Assembly (NCBI GenBank): GCA_014529385.2 | Contig: CM043945.1 | Location: forward strand, 96,448,612 to 96,512,611 | Length of the DNA: 64,000 bases | From: Adiantum capillus-veneris | Lineage: Eukaryota > Streptophyta > Polypodiopsida > Polypodiales > Pteridaceae | Reading direction: 5' to 3' | Shown: in pieces, positions 12,677-23,630 of the stretch | How positions within the stretch are numbered: the stretch's first letter is position 1 | How the letters are laid out: the number at the start of each line of letters is the position of its first letter | Program-made: the position numbers and the translations under genes | Notes under the pieces: generated by a model | What the model was told of the DNA's origin: nothing | Database searches by the model: none | The model's input: the letters and a program-made list of their open reading frames with translations, nothing else

Positions 12677-13020
12677 CTAATCGACCATGTCCTCGAAGCT
12701 TCTATGATGAATCACGGAAATAGCCAAGACCAATGGCTTCCAGGACAAAGCATCTGCCACCAAGTTCTTTTGTCCCTGCACATAGACAATCTGGAAGTGA
12801 AACTGTGACAAGATTTTTGCCCACCGCATCTGCTTTTCCGATAGCTGCTTCTGTGACAAGAAGTAGTGTAAACTCTGATGATCTGTGAAGACCGCACCCA
12901 CACCCACACTACGACCACAAGCATCACAATATACTTCGAATGCCTTCTGCAAATCCGGTAGAGTCAAAACTGGTCCTGTAGTCAATTTCTCTTTCAAAGT
13001 CTTAAAGGCAGTCACCTCTC
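12677..13020 (-). pseudogene. Family A RNase H, copy 1 (front half deleted)
   Basis: Reading from 13015: LTTGPVLTLPDLQKAFEVY, then CDACGRSV, then at once TDHQSLHYFLSQKQLSEKQM and a tail ending KNLVADALSWKP. The stretch between the first catalytic Asp region and the DHQSL motif is missing. Copy 2 keeps that missing part and lacks the DHQSL part, so the two duplicates have complementary deletions. RNase H would be inactive. Confidence 0.85.
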
Positions 13021-13975
13021 TGGGTCCCTACGAGAAAGGGACTCCTTTTTGTGTCAACAAATGCAAAGGGAAAGCAACCTCTGCAAACTTTCAAAGGAAC
13101 CGCCGGTAGTAAGAACATAAGCGCAAGAAGCTTCTAACTTCATGGACATTCTTCAAATCAGGCCAATCACGTATAGTCTCAATCCTGGCCGGCAGGTCAA
13201 TCTGCACTCCTGCTGCTGAGACGATGTGTCCCAAAAAGTGTATCTCTGATAGGAAAAATTCACTCTTCTTTGCATTAATCACCAACTTGTGATCTCATAA
13301 TTCTTGAAAGACCTGTAGCAGGTGTTCTCTATGTTCTGCCTCATCCTTGGAGAAGACAATAATGTCATCAAAGAAAATGCCCTTAAAAGATCTGTACTCT
13401 CTGAAAATTCTGTCCGTCATTCGGTTAAAGGTCGCTGGAGCATTGGCATCACCAAAAATTCAAATAAACCGAAAGTCGTCCGAAAAGCTATCTTGTAGAC
13501 ATCTCCCGATGCGATTCGGATTTGATGATATCCGCTCTTCAAATTGATCGTGCTCAAACAAGAGGATCCCTGTAGTCGTTCTAGAATATCATCGATCATA
13601 GGAATCAAAAATCTATTCTCGATGGTGATTTTGTTGAGAGCTTTATAATCAATGAACACTCTCCAAGATCCGTCTTTCTTTAAAACCAACAACACCCGAG
13701 AGCAGTAAGGTGAAGGACTCGGCTGGATAAGACCCTTATCCAAGAGGTCTTTCACTTGGTTCATAATCTCTTCATTCTGGGCTCGGCTCACAAGGTAAGG
13801 TGGCCGGTTCGGTGGTGTGCTTCCAAGTATCAGATCAATGGTATGATCCTCAGGACGAGCTAGTGGCAACTCGCCTGGCAAGCCCTCAAAAAAGCAATCA
13901 GCATGAGTGTGGAGAAAATCTTGCGTTCTTTATCAAGCTCAAACATATTTGTCCTATGTTCATCATTCAACTCTT
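13021..13975 (-). pseudogene. Family A reverse transcriptase, copy 1
   Basis: The open frame 13417-13881 carries fingers and palm: DKGLIQPSPSPYCS, the variant SWRVFIDYKALNKITIENRF, and LKSGYHQIRIA. After a frameshift at about 13440 it continues with APATFNRM, the catalytic box FFDDIIVFSKDE (FFDD in place of the usual YxDD; both Asp present) and, at 13091-13285, LGHIVSAAGVQID. The last part reads EVRSFLRLCSYYRRF, the family's connection helix. A stop at about 13293 and the shift at 13440 disable it. It lies between protease and RNase H in normal gag-pol order. Confidence 0.9.
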
Positions 13976-14500
13976 TCAAAAAGTTAAGTAAACAAACAGA
14001 CTGGATTTCATTAATTTAGAAACGGCCGAAGCCGATACAATAGGGACAGACTTGCCCTTTAGTTTCACATCAAGTACAATGTTTCGGCCTTTTTCAATAG
14101 TCAACGTCGCTTTCTTCGCCCGATAATCGACCACGACGTTGTTCTTATGGTACCAAGGGACTCCCAGGAGGACATCACAACCTTCCAAGGGCATTATGTA
14201 GAAGTCCTCGTGCCCCAAATACCCTTGACAATGCAACCAAAGTTTGCCTATGACAGGTGTAATGGCCACGTCCCTGCTGGGTGTCGCCAGAACTGCCTCT
14301 GCTTGTGGTCCCATCCGATCGGGTGTAATCTCGAGCCGTGCCACCAATTCAAGGAAAATGAAGTTGGCCTTGGCTCCTCCATCAAAGAGAATCAGGGCTT
14401 CTTGATCTTTCACTTTGCCCCAAGCTCGACATATTTCTGTACTTTCATCAATCATGCTTGGATCAGTACCCATGCAATCTGGAACCAGACCTACTTTCAT
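13976..14500 (-). pseudogene. Family A aspartic protease, copy 1
   Basis: A 174-codon open frame contains ALILFDGGAKANFI, aligned with the catalytic D-[ST]-G-A loop of retroviral-type proteases, then VLLGVPWYHKNNVVVDY, the usual second-strand motif. In the related family B element the same place reads ILFDPGSTHNFI. The catalytic Asp is kept; the next residue is Gly, so activity is uncertain. The enzyme would cut Gag-Pol into its parts. Confidence 0.8.
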
Positions 14501-14880
14501 CTTTCCTTTTCGTCCACATTCTCAACTGCTTTCGAACTCTCTGGCCTTTCTTCATTATGTTCTTGCTATGCCTTTTTAGGGCACTTCGTGGAGATGTGCC
14601 CATGTTCCCCACATCCAAAACACTTCCCCTCTTTGATGTAGTTGGCTCTCTCCTGAAGAGTGAGCCGGGGTCGTGAATGCTTATCTTTCTTTTCCTGGGG
14701 GCTCTTCTTTTTTCTACTTTCATTATTAGAAGTCTGTTTGGTTCTCTGAGTCATGATCTCATATGTGGGGTAAGTCAGACTGCCTGAATGTATGGCAAAA
14801 CCCTGTTTCGCATGACCCATCAGTTCTTGAATAGAATTTGACTTTTGTTCTAAGCAGTGATCTCGGATCTCCATAGGAAG
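14501..14880 (-). pseudogene. Family A gag C-terminal part with zinc knuckle, copy 1
   Basis: Reading from 14874: a basic stretch and then CFGCGEHGHISTKC, a perfect CX2CX4HX4C zinc knuckle that binds element RNA in the nucleocapsid. A stop follows at 14566, and a lysine-rich linker leads to the protease frame. The N-terminal capsid part is missing: at about 14881-14895 the sequence changes abruptly to the start of the second duplication unit. The element is thus truncated at its 5' end, with no 5' LTR. Confidence 0.88.
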
Positions 14881-14957
14881 TAGCCTTTTAAATAGACCTT
14901 GGGATCACTGCTTTATCTGCTGTAATCTCGTCAATGACTCGTGTTGTTTTTTTTTGC

Positions 14958-15129
14958 TTGCTATTTCGGCGTGTTCCACAGACCATTTGCTCCAGTGTCC
15001 CTTCACCTTCCTGCTTGCTATTTTAGCATGGTCCATGAATCATTGCTTCAGTGTCCCTTCACCTTCCAGCTTGCTATTTAAGTGTGGTCCATGGGCCATA
15101 GCTTCATTGTCCCTTCACCTTCCTGCTTG
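14958..15129. repeat. Three degenerate ~58-bp tandem units (copy 2)
   Basis: This is the counterpart of 9086-9257, with the same unit number and few substitutions. Confidence 0.7.
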
Positions 15130-15998
15130 CATTTGGTGCTTCGTTGTGGACAGCATTGTGGTCAGCACCGGTTTTCAGCTGTGATAATACTCCCCCACTA
15201 TTACATTTTGGTGTGGACAGGTGGTAGATCTTACTTCATCGAAAACCTTTTAACTTCCTTGGTGGTTCTATGGTCACTTACCCCACCCAAAGCCATGCTC
15301 AATAACCTTTGCAAAAGAAAAAGAACTACATTATACTAATTTCATGCAGAAAATTATTAGCTAGACCATTGTGAAGATGGCTCAAGCGATGCGGGAATGT
15401 GTCTCATTAACTTGTGTCTTTTGGGCAGAGGCGTCCTCCGCAATAATCTACATCCAAAACGGATCGTATACTACACCCTAGAAAGATACGACATTGATAG
15501 AATTGAAAGCAGAAGGTGTGGAATTTGACAATAAACCTCCGATTTCTAAGCATGATCTTGAGCCTCTCTAGGCCTATGATCTTTCAACACATGATCTCAT
15601 GCATGTGATATGCTTGCACTTGCACCTTGCAAGGAGAAGGGATGGCGATGGCAGGTCTAGTTTGAAGAGAGAGGATGCAACCTTATGAGAGGGAAGAGAT
15701 GTAGCATTGCACATCAAAGAGGGGAGAGAAAAAGGCCAACCGAATGGAGATAGAGTCTAGAGACAAAGAGTCAACGTCAGAGCATATGAAAACCGGCCTA
15801 TAGGCCTCACTACGTATGTGCGCAACACATTGCAGGAGACCAGGGAGGAGCACCCCCTCTGCATATATAAAATCCTAGAAGGAAGACTCCCAAATTTTCT
15901 AGTATTTCTCAAGGCCTTGAAGAGAACTACTCGTAGCTATAGACACAAGAAGAATGACAGAGGATGCAATGGGTGGTGAAGCAGATCCTGTCATCTAC

Positions 15999-16596
15999 TA
16001 TAACAAACTTGGACACTCCAAGTCAAGATTCTACCGCGACACAACAGAGATTCACTTCAAAACAGTACACAATTGTTTGTTGATTTGACACGGCCAAACG
16101 GAGTTCCATGCCTAGAGATATTGGCCCCAAAGACTGGCGCCCCTTTCGGTATTTCCTTTTGTATTAATATGTGCTCAAAGTACAAGAGAGTGGGAGGGTT
16201 CTCACTCTCAGACTCTGCGTCCACATGCTCTGAGAAGTGAGGTCCCTGCCAACCAATTTGTAAGTTACAAGGGATGTCCAAAAAGAAGAGGCCCAAAAGC
16301 TTCTCAATCAAAAGCTCTTAAAATAAAGAAATTGACTCAAAAACTGCCAAAATCAGCCTGCATAGAATTCAGCCCGTGCAAAAATTAGATTTTCGTATAG
16401 ACTATCCGCTTTTTGCGTCGCAATTCACGGAGCTGCCGTGCAACTGCCATGTGTCACAGCTTCCACATTTTCCACTACTGCCACGTCAGCCTGTCTCCAC
16501 GTTTCACGGACCTGTTGCCAGCCAGTTGGGTGTAACCGGGTCTACTGCCCCACTTTGGGATTGTGTCGGGTCATGCTACATCATCAGTTTGTGACA
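15999..16596 (-). repeat. Family A 3' LTR, copy 2
   Basis: The 598-bp counterpart of 10127-10724 at an exact 5872-bp offset. It starts at 16596 beside the same purine tract and ends TTTGTTATA with the same outside sequence, showing it was copied with its flank. Confidence 0.8.
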
Positions 16597-17187
16597 TACC
16601 CCCCCTCTTGAAAGCATTGTAATCGCCCTCGATTACGCTTGCAAAACAGACAAAGGCCATGTACCGTCTTAGCAGACACTACCTGTTAGTACCGACGTAC
16701 TAGGAACAACACATCTAGCACATGTACGAATCGACATTCACATCGCTTGACATCACAGGACATCACATGATAAATCACATTCAACAATCATTCTAATATG
16801 AGACCATTATTAATCGGCAATGTATTTAGCAATCGCATCTAGATCTAGTCGGGACCTCTCAGATGCCCGATGAACTAATCCTTATTGCAATTATGTCCAT
16901 AGAGATTTATCAGACCAAAATGCTACATTCATTTCGTCTATCAACTCCTGTACTTTAACAAGTAAGGTACAAATGAGTATCATATTATCAAGAATTCCAA
17001 ATCTTAAAAGTCATTACAGGAGAATACTGACAGCCCACAGTATCCCTGAAACCCAAGAGGGACATTAATGACTCTATTATCAAAATCAGGGCAATCTGTT
17101 GACAAAGGAGCGGAGTGACTCCCCTCTTGTGCAAGGCCGCTGCACAAAATTCCGCCCATGCTAAAATCGGGGTTCTATCGTAGTAAA

Positions 17188-17817
17188 CTATGCTAAATCG
17201 AATGCTTCAAGGTAAAGATTCACAATCTGAGGAGTATCTGCCAGGTCCTCCTCTTCCATCCACTTCGCATCCAATGCGGGATAGTTCTTGAATTTAACCA
17301 AGAACCGCCTTATCACTTTACCTTTTATCTTTTTATCTTTATGTGCCAATATCTGTTTTGGAATGAGTATCTTTTTGCTTTCCTCCACTTCGGGTTGCTC
17401 ATCTGGCTCCCCATCATCGGGCACATCGCCTTTAAAAGGCTTCAAGAGACTCACATGAAAAGCATTATGAATTCTGCAAGTATCGGGCAATTTCATCTAA
17501 ACGAGACATCATTTATCTTTTCTTTTATCAGAAAAGGTCCATAGTATCTCATGCTAAGCTTTGAAAAAATCCGCTCCTTTCCCTTTTTCTTTCTCAAGTG
17601 TTCCTTCTCAAAACGTAGGAGCACCCAGTGGTTCTCCTTTAATTTCAAATCGCGACCATGTCGATCTGCTGCCTTTTTGTGTCTTTCCTGAGATTTCTGT
17701 AAAGCCTCTTGGACCTTGGCAAAAGCAGTGTCCAAGTCCCTCGTGTACTGGTTGGCTTCAAAAATATTACCTTTGGTGCTTAAGAAGGGTGGAACCTTCG
17801 GAGAACCTTCAATAATA
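17188..17817 (-). pseudogene. Family A integrase C-terminus and chromodomain, copy 2
   Basis: A chromodomain frame (17188-17496, ending [14 protein letters not shown]) plus the upstream C-terminal domain in another frame (17493-17975). It keeps the 33 bp that copy 1 lacks, including codons for the helix [21 protein letters not shown] frameshift near 17494 separates the two parts. A 118-bp deletion at about 17826, with GGC at both edges, removes the core segment equivalent to 11887-12008. Confidence 0.85.
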
Positions 17818-18723
17818 TCAAATGGCTGAATTTGCAATATCAGATTGCCCATTTGTCTGTGGGTGGAAACATGATGAGAACTGCAACCGCGTGCCAATGT
17901 TCTCCCAAATAGCCTTCCAAGACAAACTTGTGAATTGGGGATCTCTATCGGAGACAATTGTCTCAGGCATGCCATTTAATCTGAATATCTGGGCAATGAA
18001 CAGTCTCACTAAGTGATCGGGCTTGACTGTTTTCTTCACTGGAATGAAATGAGCTTGCTTGTTAAATCTGTCAATAAGGGTCCAGATACCATCATGCCCA
18101 CTCTGTGTCTTCGGGAGATCAAAAATGAAATCCATAGCAATACTTTCCCAGGGCTGGGTGGGAATGGGTAAAGGCTGTAACAAATCTCTGTGCTTTATGT
18201 CTGTCAAACTTGACCTTCTGCATACCAAGCAAGTGCGTACAAAATCGTCCATGTCCTTCTCGAGTCTCGGCCAAAAGAAGTATCTCTCCACACCTTTCAA
18301 GGTGGTATCAATGCCATGGTGACACGTAAATGGTGGACAGTGGCATTCGGTTAGAGCCTTTTCCATCAACAGCTGTGTAACACATAACATCGTTTTCTTC
18401 ATCAAGTAACCATCCCGAATGGAATATCTGGCTACTACCTCCCTATTCTGTATTCGATCGAATATATCCGCAAAATCTGGATCTGTGGCATACTGATCCA
18501 CCATGTCCTGGAAGCTTCTATGATGAATCGCGGAAATAGCCAAGACCAACGGCTTCGCGGAAATAACCGCCAAAAGCTCTTTCTCATATATCTGTGCTGT
18601 CAATTCCGGCCTTGAAAACAATCGGCTCTCATAGGCAATGACATGTTCTTCTTGAATTAAGACCGCACCCAGACTTGCATGTTCTTCTTGCATTTAGATC
18701 GCACCTAGACTATGACCACAAGC
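17818..18723 (-). pseudogene. Family A RNase H-integrase fusion fragment, copy 2
   Basis: A 291-codon open frame on the minus strand joins an RNase H front half (SLGAVLIQEEHVIAYESRLF, YEKELLAVI) directly to the integrase linker (AKPLVLAISAIHHRSFQDMV), skipping the DHQSL half. It then runs through the zinc-binding region ([25 protein letters not shown]) and core: [21 protein letters not shown] and HPQTNGQSDIANSA, where Asp replaces the third catalytic residue Glu. A 46-bp tandem duplication containing CATGTTCTTCTTG sits at the start (18630-18715). The frame is long because deletions happened to preserve phase; it is not a working gene. Confidence 0.85.
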
Positions 18724-18729
18724 AATAAA

Positions 18730-19046
18730 CATGGTTGCAATAAGGATTAGTCAATCGGGCATCTATAAGATCCCGTCTGGATCAAGATGCGATTGCTAAA
18801 TACGTTGCCGATAAATTATGGTCTGAGATCAGAATGAATTTTGAATGTGATTTGTCATGTGATGTCCTGTGATGTCAGGTGATGTCCTCTGATGTCGTGT
18901 GATGTGACTGTCAACTGATACATGTGCTAGATGTGTGTTCCTAGTTCGTTGGTACTAACAATCAGTGTCTGCTAAGACAGTTTATGGCCTCTGTTTGTTT
19001 TGCAGACGTAATCGAGGGCGATTATAATGCTTTCAAGAGGGGGGTA
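18730..19046 (+). repeat. Inverted family A 3' untranslated region
   Basis: This stretch is the reverse complement of about 16597-16900 (and of copy 1), ending with the polypurine tract TTTCAAGAGGGGGGTA at 19031-19046. It carries an expanded array of a 10-bp unit. It marks a third family-A element end facing the other way. Confidence 0.8.
18853..18910 (+). repeat. 10-bp minisatellite GTGATGTCNN
   Basis: About five tandem 10-bp units with variable last bases. The same place in copy 2 has about three units and copy 1 about two, so the array changed length after the copies diverged. Confidence 0.8.
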
Positions 19047-19604
19047 TGTCACAACCCAGTGACGTGGAATAACCCTAGGATCGCAGATCGGACACACTCA
19101 CACACTCTCTTGTAGGGGTAGAAGCACCTGGATTTTCCGCTAAATGCTGATGTCGCACTGCCATACGGACATTTCCAGGATTTACGACGTGTTTTGCGAG
19201 ATTGATGACATGGCAGCAGCGTACGGATTTTTGCTGCTTTTCTCTACGCAAAGTGGCATGATTTATCGTACGCAATTAGCAAGAGAGAGAGGGCTTTATG
19301 TGAATTGCTTTATTTTACTCAAGAAGGCTTGAGAGTGGAATTGATTTATTTTTTGAAAGCTTTTGGGGCTCTGCATTTGGCATCCCTTGTAACTCTTTGA
19401 GACCCAATCCCTCCCTTGTACTTTGAGCACATATTTTAATACCAAAAGAAATACCAAAAGGGGTGCCAATCTTTGGGGCCAATATTACTAGGCACGAAAC
19501 TCCGCCGGGCCATGTCAAATCAATTGTGAACTTTGAACCATTTTGAAGTGAATTCCTGTCGTGTCGCGGTAGAATCTCTACTTGGAGTGTCCAAGTTTGT
19601 TACA
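19047..19604 (+). repeat. Family A LTR, inverted third copy
   Basis: It starts TGTCACAACCCAGTG just after the purine tract and ends GTTTGTTACA at 19604, giving canonical TG...CA ends. Length is about 558 bp. The outside sequence (GAGACTTGG...) differs from that beyond the other two LTRs, so this was an independent insertion of the same family. Confidence 0.8.
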
Positions 19605-20399
19605 GAGACTTGGAAACCAAACAACCTTGGCAATGAATAACCGATACTTAATACAATGGGGGCAATGGGTTGTATATATACCCACCTCAGTAAATTGCCG
19701 TACCCAAACTTTGACAAATAAGTAAAATAAATACCTAAAACCCAAAATAAATATTGGGATCACATTGGGCAGTTCACTTGAGATACCATAACTTTAACAC
19801 CCTCTCTGCAGCTCATAGTGGACATAAATGGTGAGACCAAGTCGATGGAGAAGCTACCATGGACACCCCAGTGGTTGATCAGCCTACAGGATACACCTCA
19901 ATTATGCTACCCTCAACTTTTTACCCTAGAAGAATGCATCGGTTTCCTTTTAGAAGATTGAACTGTAGACCCCATTCATGAAGTGTGAACACATCACATC
20001 CAAATTACTTCAAGATAATGAACATTGAAACACATCCTATAATCCGGCCAACAACAATGAATTGGTGCACTCATCCATAATGTTTTAGATACGTCTAATT
20101 CGTTCCCTGCCATATGCATGTGCCTTGAACTCCAACCCACGGGTTCAAACACCAAAAAATTGAACTCCAACACAAGGATCCAAATTATTTTTTAGGAGCA
20201 CTGCTTGCGTCTCTTTGCCACTCACAAGCCTCTCTCTGGCTAAAGCTAGTGGCGACAACTACATCTTGACTAGAAATATTGCATCATGGCCACTGTGGTC
20301 GCCACCACATGTGCCATGTCGATCTTTATCATTGTTTTCTTTTTCTGAGAAAAAGATCCTTCTATTAGTTAATGAAAACTGCCCATAGGGCTACAACCA
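19605..20399. other. Gene-free stretch
   Basis: No gene is recognised. Around 19800-19960 a plus-strand frame of about 50 codons is open without a start or known motif. It might be an old exon, but nothing supports this beyond openness. Confidence 0.35.
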
Positions 20400-21740
20400 C
20401 CTCTGCAAGAGAGGGCTACAACAAGCATGATGGGGAGACTCTCCCAATGAAAAAACAGCATATATACAATGAGGCTAGATCAAGAGATGGGAGGATGGAA
20501 GATCCACACAGGTGGACAATAGTGCCATCTGAGCACCCCTTGGACTATGGTGTAGAAAGGCCCAGGGCGCCAGAGTCGAAGGAAAGCTTCGCGGTGCTCC
20601 CGCATGCGGTCGGAGCTGCCCTATAGTCCCTCAAGCTGTCCTCTGAGAGTATGGATCAGCTCTAGCCAAAATTCACGAACAGTCTCTGCTGGTGGAACAG
20701 GGCGAGCCTCAAAGATGCAGAAACAGCGGGCCTGCCAGATGAACCAAAGTGTCAGGCCACTGATGAGCTCCCAACACTCCTCTCTCTCACTGCACCACTC
20801 CTCTAGAGTAAGCTCTGTAGTAGCAGGCTGGAGTGTAGGTCGCCCCCCCCTGCATCACTATCATCCTGCTGGTGCAAGATAGCTCAAACTGAAGTGCCGG
20901 GCCCGTGAGGGTGGACCAAGCTGCTGCCCCCCAAGTGTACTGTCGAGTCGTGTAGAGAGAAGGCATCGGCCGAAGAACTCGTAGCCACACCTTGTGGGCC
21001 GAGGGACACTCCAAAAGACAGTGATGCTGACTCTCCACCAAATGGTCACAAGCTGCACATGTGGCCGAGAGACCACTATGCACTAGCCAACTCCCTACTG
21101 TTGTGGCTCTGTGTGCGACCAGCCACTGAAACAAGGTGACTCACCTCGGCTGTCTGGAGTCCCACAACCTCTCCCAAAATTCTGCCAAGAACTGGACTGT
21201 GAGACCCTCCTCTTGCCAATGACGTGCTGCAGCGGGGAGGGCCTCTCTCTGTGCTACTAGTATATGACGTCTCAGTCGAACAGTGTACTGAAAGAACGGG
21301 ACTCCTGGGTGTTCTACAGAAGAGAAGGGGTCCCTCCATAGCCACTCACCAGGATCCCACTATACTCGTGCCAACGGACAACACTCCCAAGCCCATAGCC
21401 TCCAATGTCCTATCTCAAGAACTGCTGGGTCAGGGTCTATGATGCAGGTCCACCCACTGATGCCCATTACTCGGATCCTCTGAAAACAACACTCTGCTAC
21501 TTGCGAGGCCTCTACCGCAACTCGCTGTAATCATCCCCCACCCTAAAGACCGAAGAACAGGGCTGAGACAGACTCTGAGCACGCCGTGACTGAAATGAGA
21601 ACCTCCAGTCGTGTGAAGGCTCCCATCCACCGGGGTGCTACTGTCTCGAGAGGCATGAGCCACTCAGCTGGAACTGACTCTGAGATGTCCTGACACATGC
21701 TCTACACCCCTCTCATGCCCTGTAGTAGCTAAAAACCCTA
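20400..21740 (-). pseudogene. LINE 3' half with zinc-finger (zf-RVT) domain
   Basis: Downstream of the reverse transcriptase, the minus strand reads FWERLWDSRQPR, a stop, then FQWLVAHRATTVGSWL and CAACDHLVESQHHCLLECPS near 21000-21060, followed by HKVWLRVL. This is the Cys-His domain (zf-RVT) at the C-terminus of plant LINE ORF2 proteins. The tail continues with WFIWQARC-like residues to about 20400. Several in-frame stops show decay. No clear A-rich tail or target duplication is visible at the left end. Confidence 0.8.
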
Positions 21741-23630
21741 CACCTCCTCTGACAAACCTGTGAACTCTAGCCAGTCACCTAGAGAGCGCGCTGGACCTGC
21801 TGCCATGGGACCCCAAGAAACATGAGGCCGACTACCAACCAAGTGGCCTCTCTGAGTGCTAACCATGGGGTTCCAGACGAGGGGCTGCCGTAGGCGCTCC
21901 TGCATGCACGTCGGCTCTCTCAGCTCTAGGTCACACCGTAAGAGCTCCCAAGATCGAAGCAAACTCACAGCGAAGCGGTCCTCCAGTCTCCTGCTCAAAC
22001 CAACTCGGCGCATCTCTGTAAAGATCCATCTGGTCGAAGGTTGCCAAGGGCCTCCTGACTGAGGCACCCTGGCACGAAGCCTCTGCAGCAAGAACTCCTT
22101 CCAGGGCTCCTATCCTGGAAGAAGTCCTCTGACTATGAACTCCCAAGAAGGGCTCTGCTCTGCTGTGCTGGTTCAATGATCCCAAGCCCTCCCTGAGAAC
22201 AAGGAAGTGTGATGACCGACCAAGCCACCTTGGCTGGGGCAATGTGAGTGTCACGTCCTGACCAAAGGAAGTTCCTGATCAGCCTCTCTACCTGGCTGAT
22301 ACAAGAACTCGAAAAGATCCAGCAAGAAGTGATGTACCACATAGTCGCCAACAACACCTGGTTGGCAACTACTACTCTACCAGCCAGCGAAAGTTGTGCT
22401 GAGCTTCAATGTAGCAGCTTTCTCTTGATGGATAGGAGAAGAGGAGCAATCTGCTGCTCAGGGGATAAGTCCAAACCAACCTGACAACCCAAGTACCGGA
22501 CTGCAGTCCCTAGGGGAATCCACCTGAAACCCTCTCTTGGCATCCAATCTGGCACAGGAGCACAGCCAAGTGAGAAAGCCACTATCTTTCTCCAGTTGAT
22601 CAGTGCGCCCGATGCACAACAGAAGGTCTCCAAAGCCTGCTCACATATGTGAAGATTGGCCTCCTGGCCCTCTAAGTAGAAGGCTGAGTCATCGGCAAAC
22701 TCAGCGTCCAGTAGCTCATCTCCCCGAATAGGGAGTGCTAAGCCCCTCATACCAACCTATTGTGACACCAAAAATCTTCTCATCGCCTCCGCATAGAATA
22801 GAAAGAGAAAGGGGGCAAGAGGACAACCCTATCTGACCGAGCGTGTGAGCATGAAGCGCTCACCAATACCTCCTACCAAAAGCACCTGACTGTGAGCTTG
22901 TCTGTACAAAGCTGACACCCCTCTGATCCAAGCATCTGAGAAGCCCATCCTGCGTAGAGTGCCCTCTAGAGAGTCCCAATCAACTCTATCGTATGCCTTC
23001 TCAAAATCGAGAAGAAGAATCACAAGGTCCTCCCCACGGAGCCGTGCCAGGGCAGAAGCCTTTCAGAAAGTGAAGATGTTGTCAAGGATACTGCGTTCCT
23101 TGACAAAACCTGTCTGAGTCCCATGTATAAGTCTCTCCAAAAGTGGCTGAATCCTCAAACTCAGAGCCTTGGCAAGAATTTTGTAGGCTGAGTTGAGGAT
23201 GGTGATGGGGCGCTACTGTCGAATCTCATCCAAGGAGCCACCCTCCTTTGGAATGAGGTAAATCAGGCCCTCACTCATGCTATCAGGCATCACTCCTGTG
23301 TGCAAAATGTACTGAAAAGCACTACACAGATCTGGGCCAAGCAGGTCCCAGTACTCCAAGAAAAAGCTGGGAGTCAGTCCATCCTCACCTGGACAGCTAC
23401 CACGAGGGAGGGCCCTAAGATCCGTGTGCAGCTCCTCAAGCTGAAGTGGCATCTCTAGCCTCTAGCGCATCTCCTCAGTCACAAGACCAGGCACCTGTGC
23501 CCAAACCTGCTCCCTGCATGCATCCTGCCGCTCTGACTGGGGCTCAGCCGACAGTAACTCACGGTAAAATTCGGTAGCAACTGCACGCATCTCCTCGGGC
23601 TCGCAAACAACTGACAACCAACAATTATCG
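21741..23630 (-). pseudogene. LINE reverse transcriptase, 5'-truncated
   Basis: Reading leftwards from 23630: an N-terminal linker (EMRAVATEFYRELLSAEP), then PRGSCPGEDGLTPSFFLEYW (23360-23420), a stop, and the finger motif. Palm motif A is ILLLDFEKAYDRVDW at 22970-23023, and motif C is EFADDSAFY near 22690, keeping both catalytic Asp. Further on are INWRK, RYLGCQVG and a thumb region ending GGLGII. The enzyme would copy LINE RNA at a nicked target. The endonuclease and ORF1 are absent and at least four stops or shifts occur. A 5'-truncated copy is typical of incomplete target-primed reverse transcription. Confidence 0.9.

Larger units (their letters stand above)
9023..14894. repeat. Segmental duplication, copy 1
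   Basis: From GACCTTGGG at 9023 the sequence matches the block starting at 14895, at a constant offset of 5872 bp to about 10800 and then about 5902 after small insertions. The unit holds about 1.1 kb of non-LTR flank, a family-A LTR (10127-10724), its 3' untranslated part and a minus-strand gag-pol. Both copies share the same sequence outside the LTR, so they arose by duplication of one insertion, not by two insertions. Confidence 0.85.
14895..18723. repeat. Segmental duplication, copy 2 (shorter)
   Basis: Repeats the block from 9023: flank, LTR, 3' untranslated part, chromodomain, integrase and part of RNase H. It then ends at CCACAAGCA near 18723, where an inverted family-A fragment begins. 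Differences from copy 1 are scattered substitutions plus a few clean deletions. The reverse transcriptase, protease and gag of copy 1 have no counterpart here. Confidence 0.85.
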
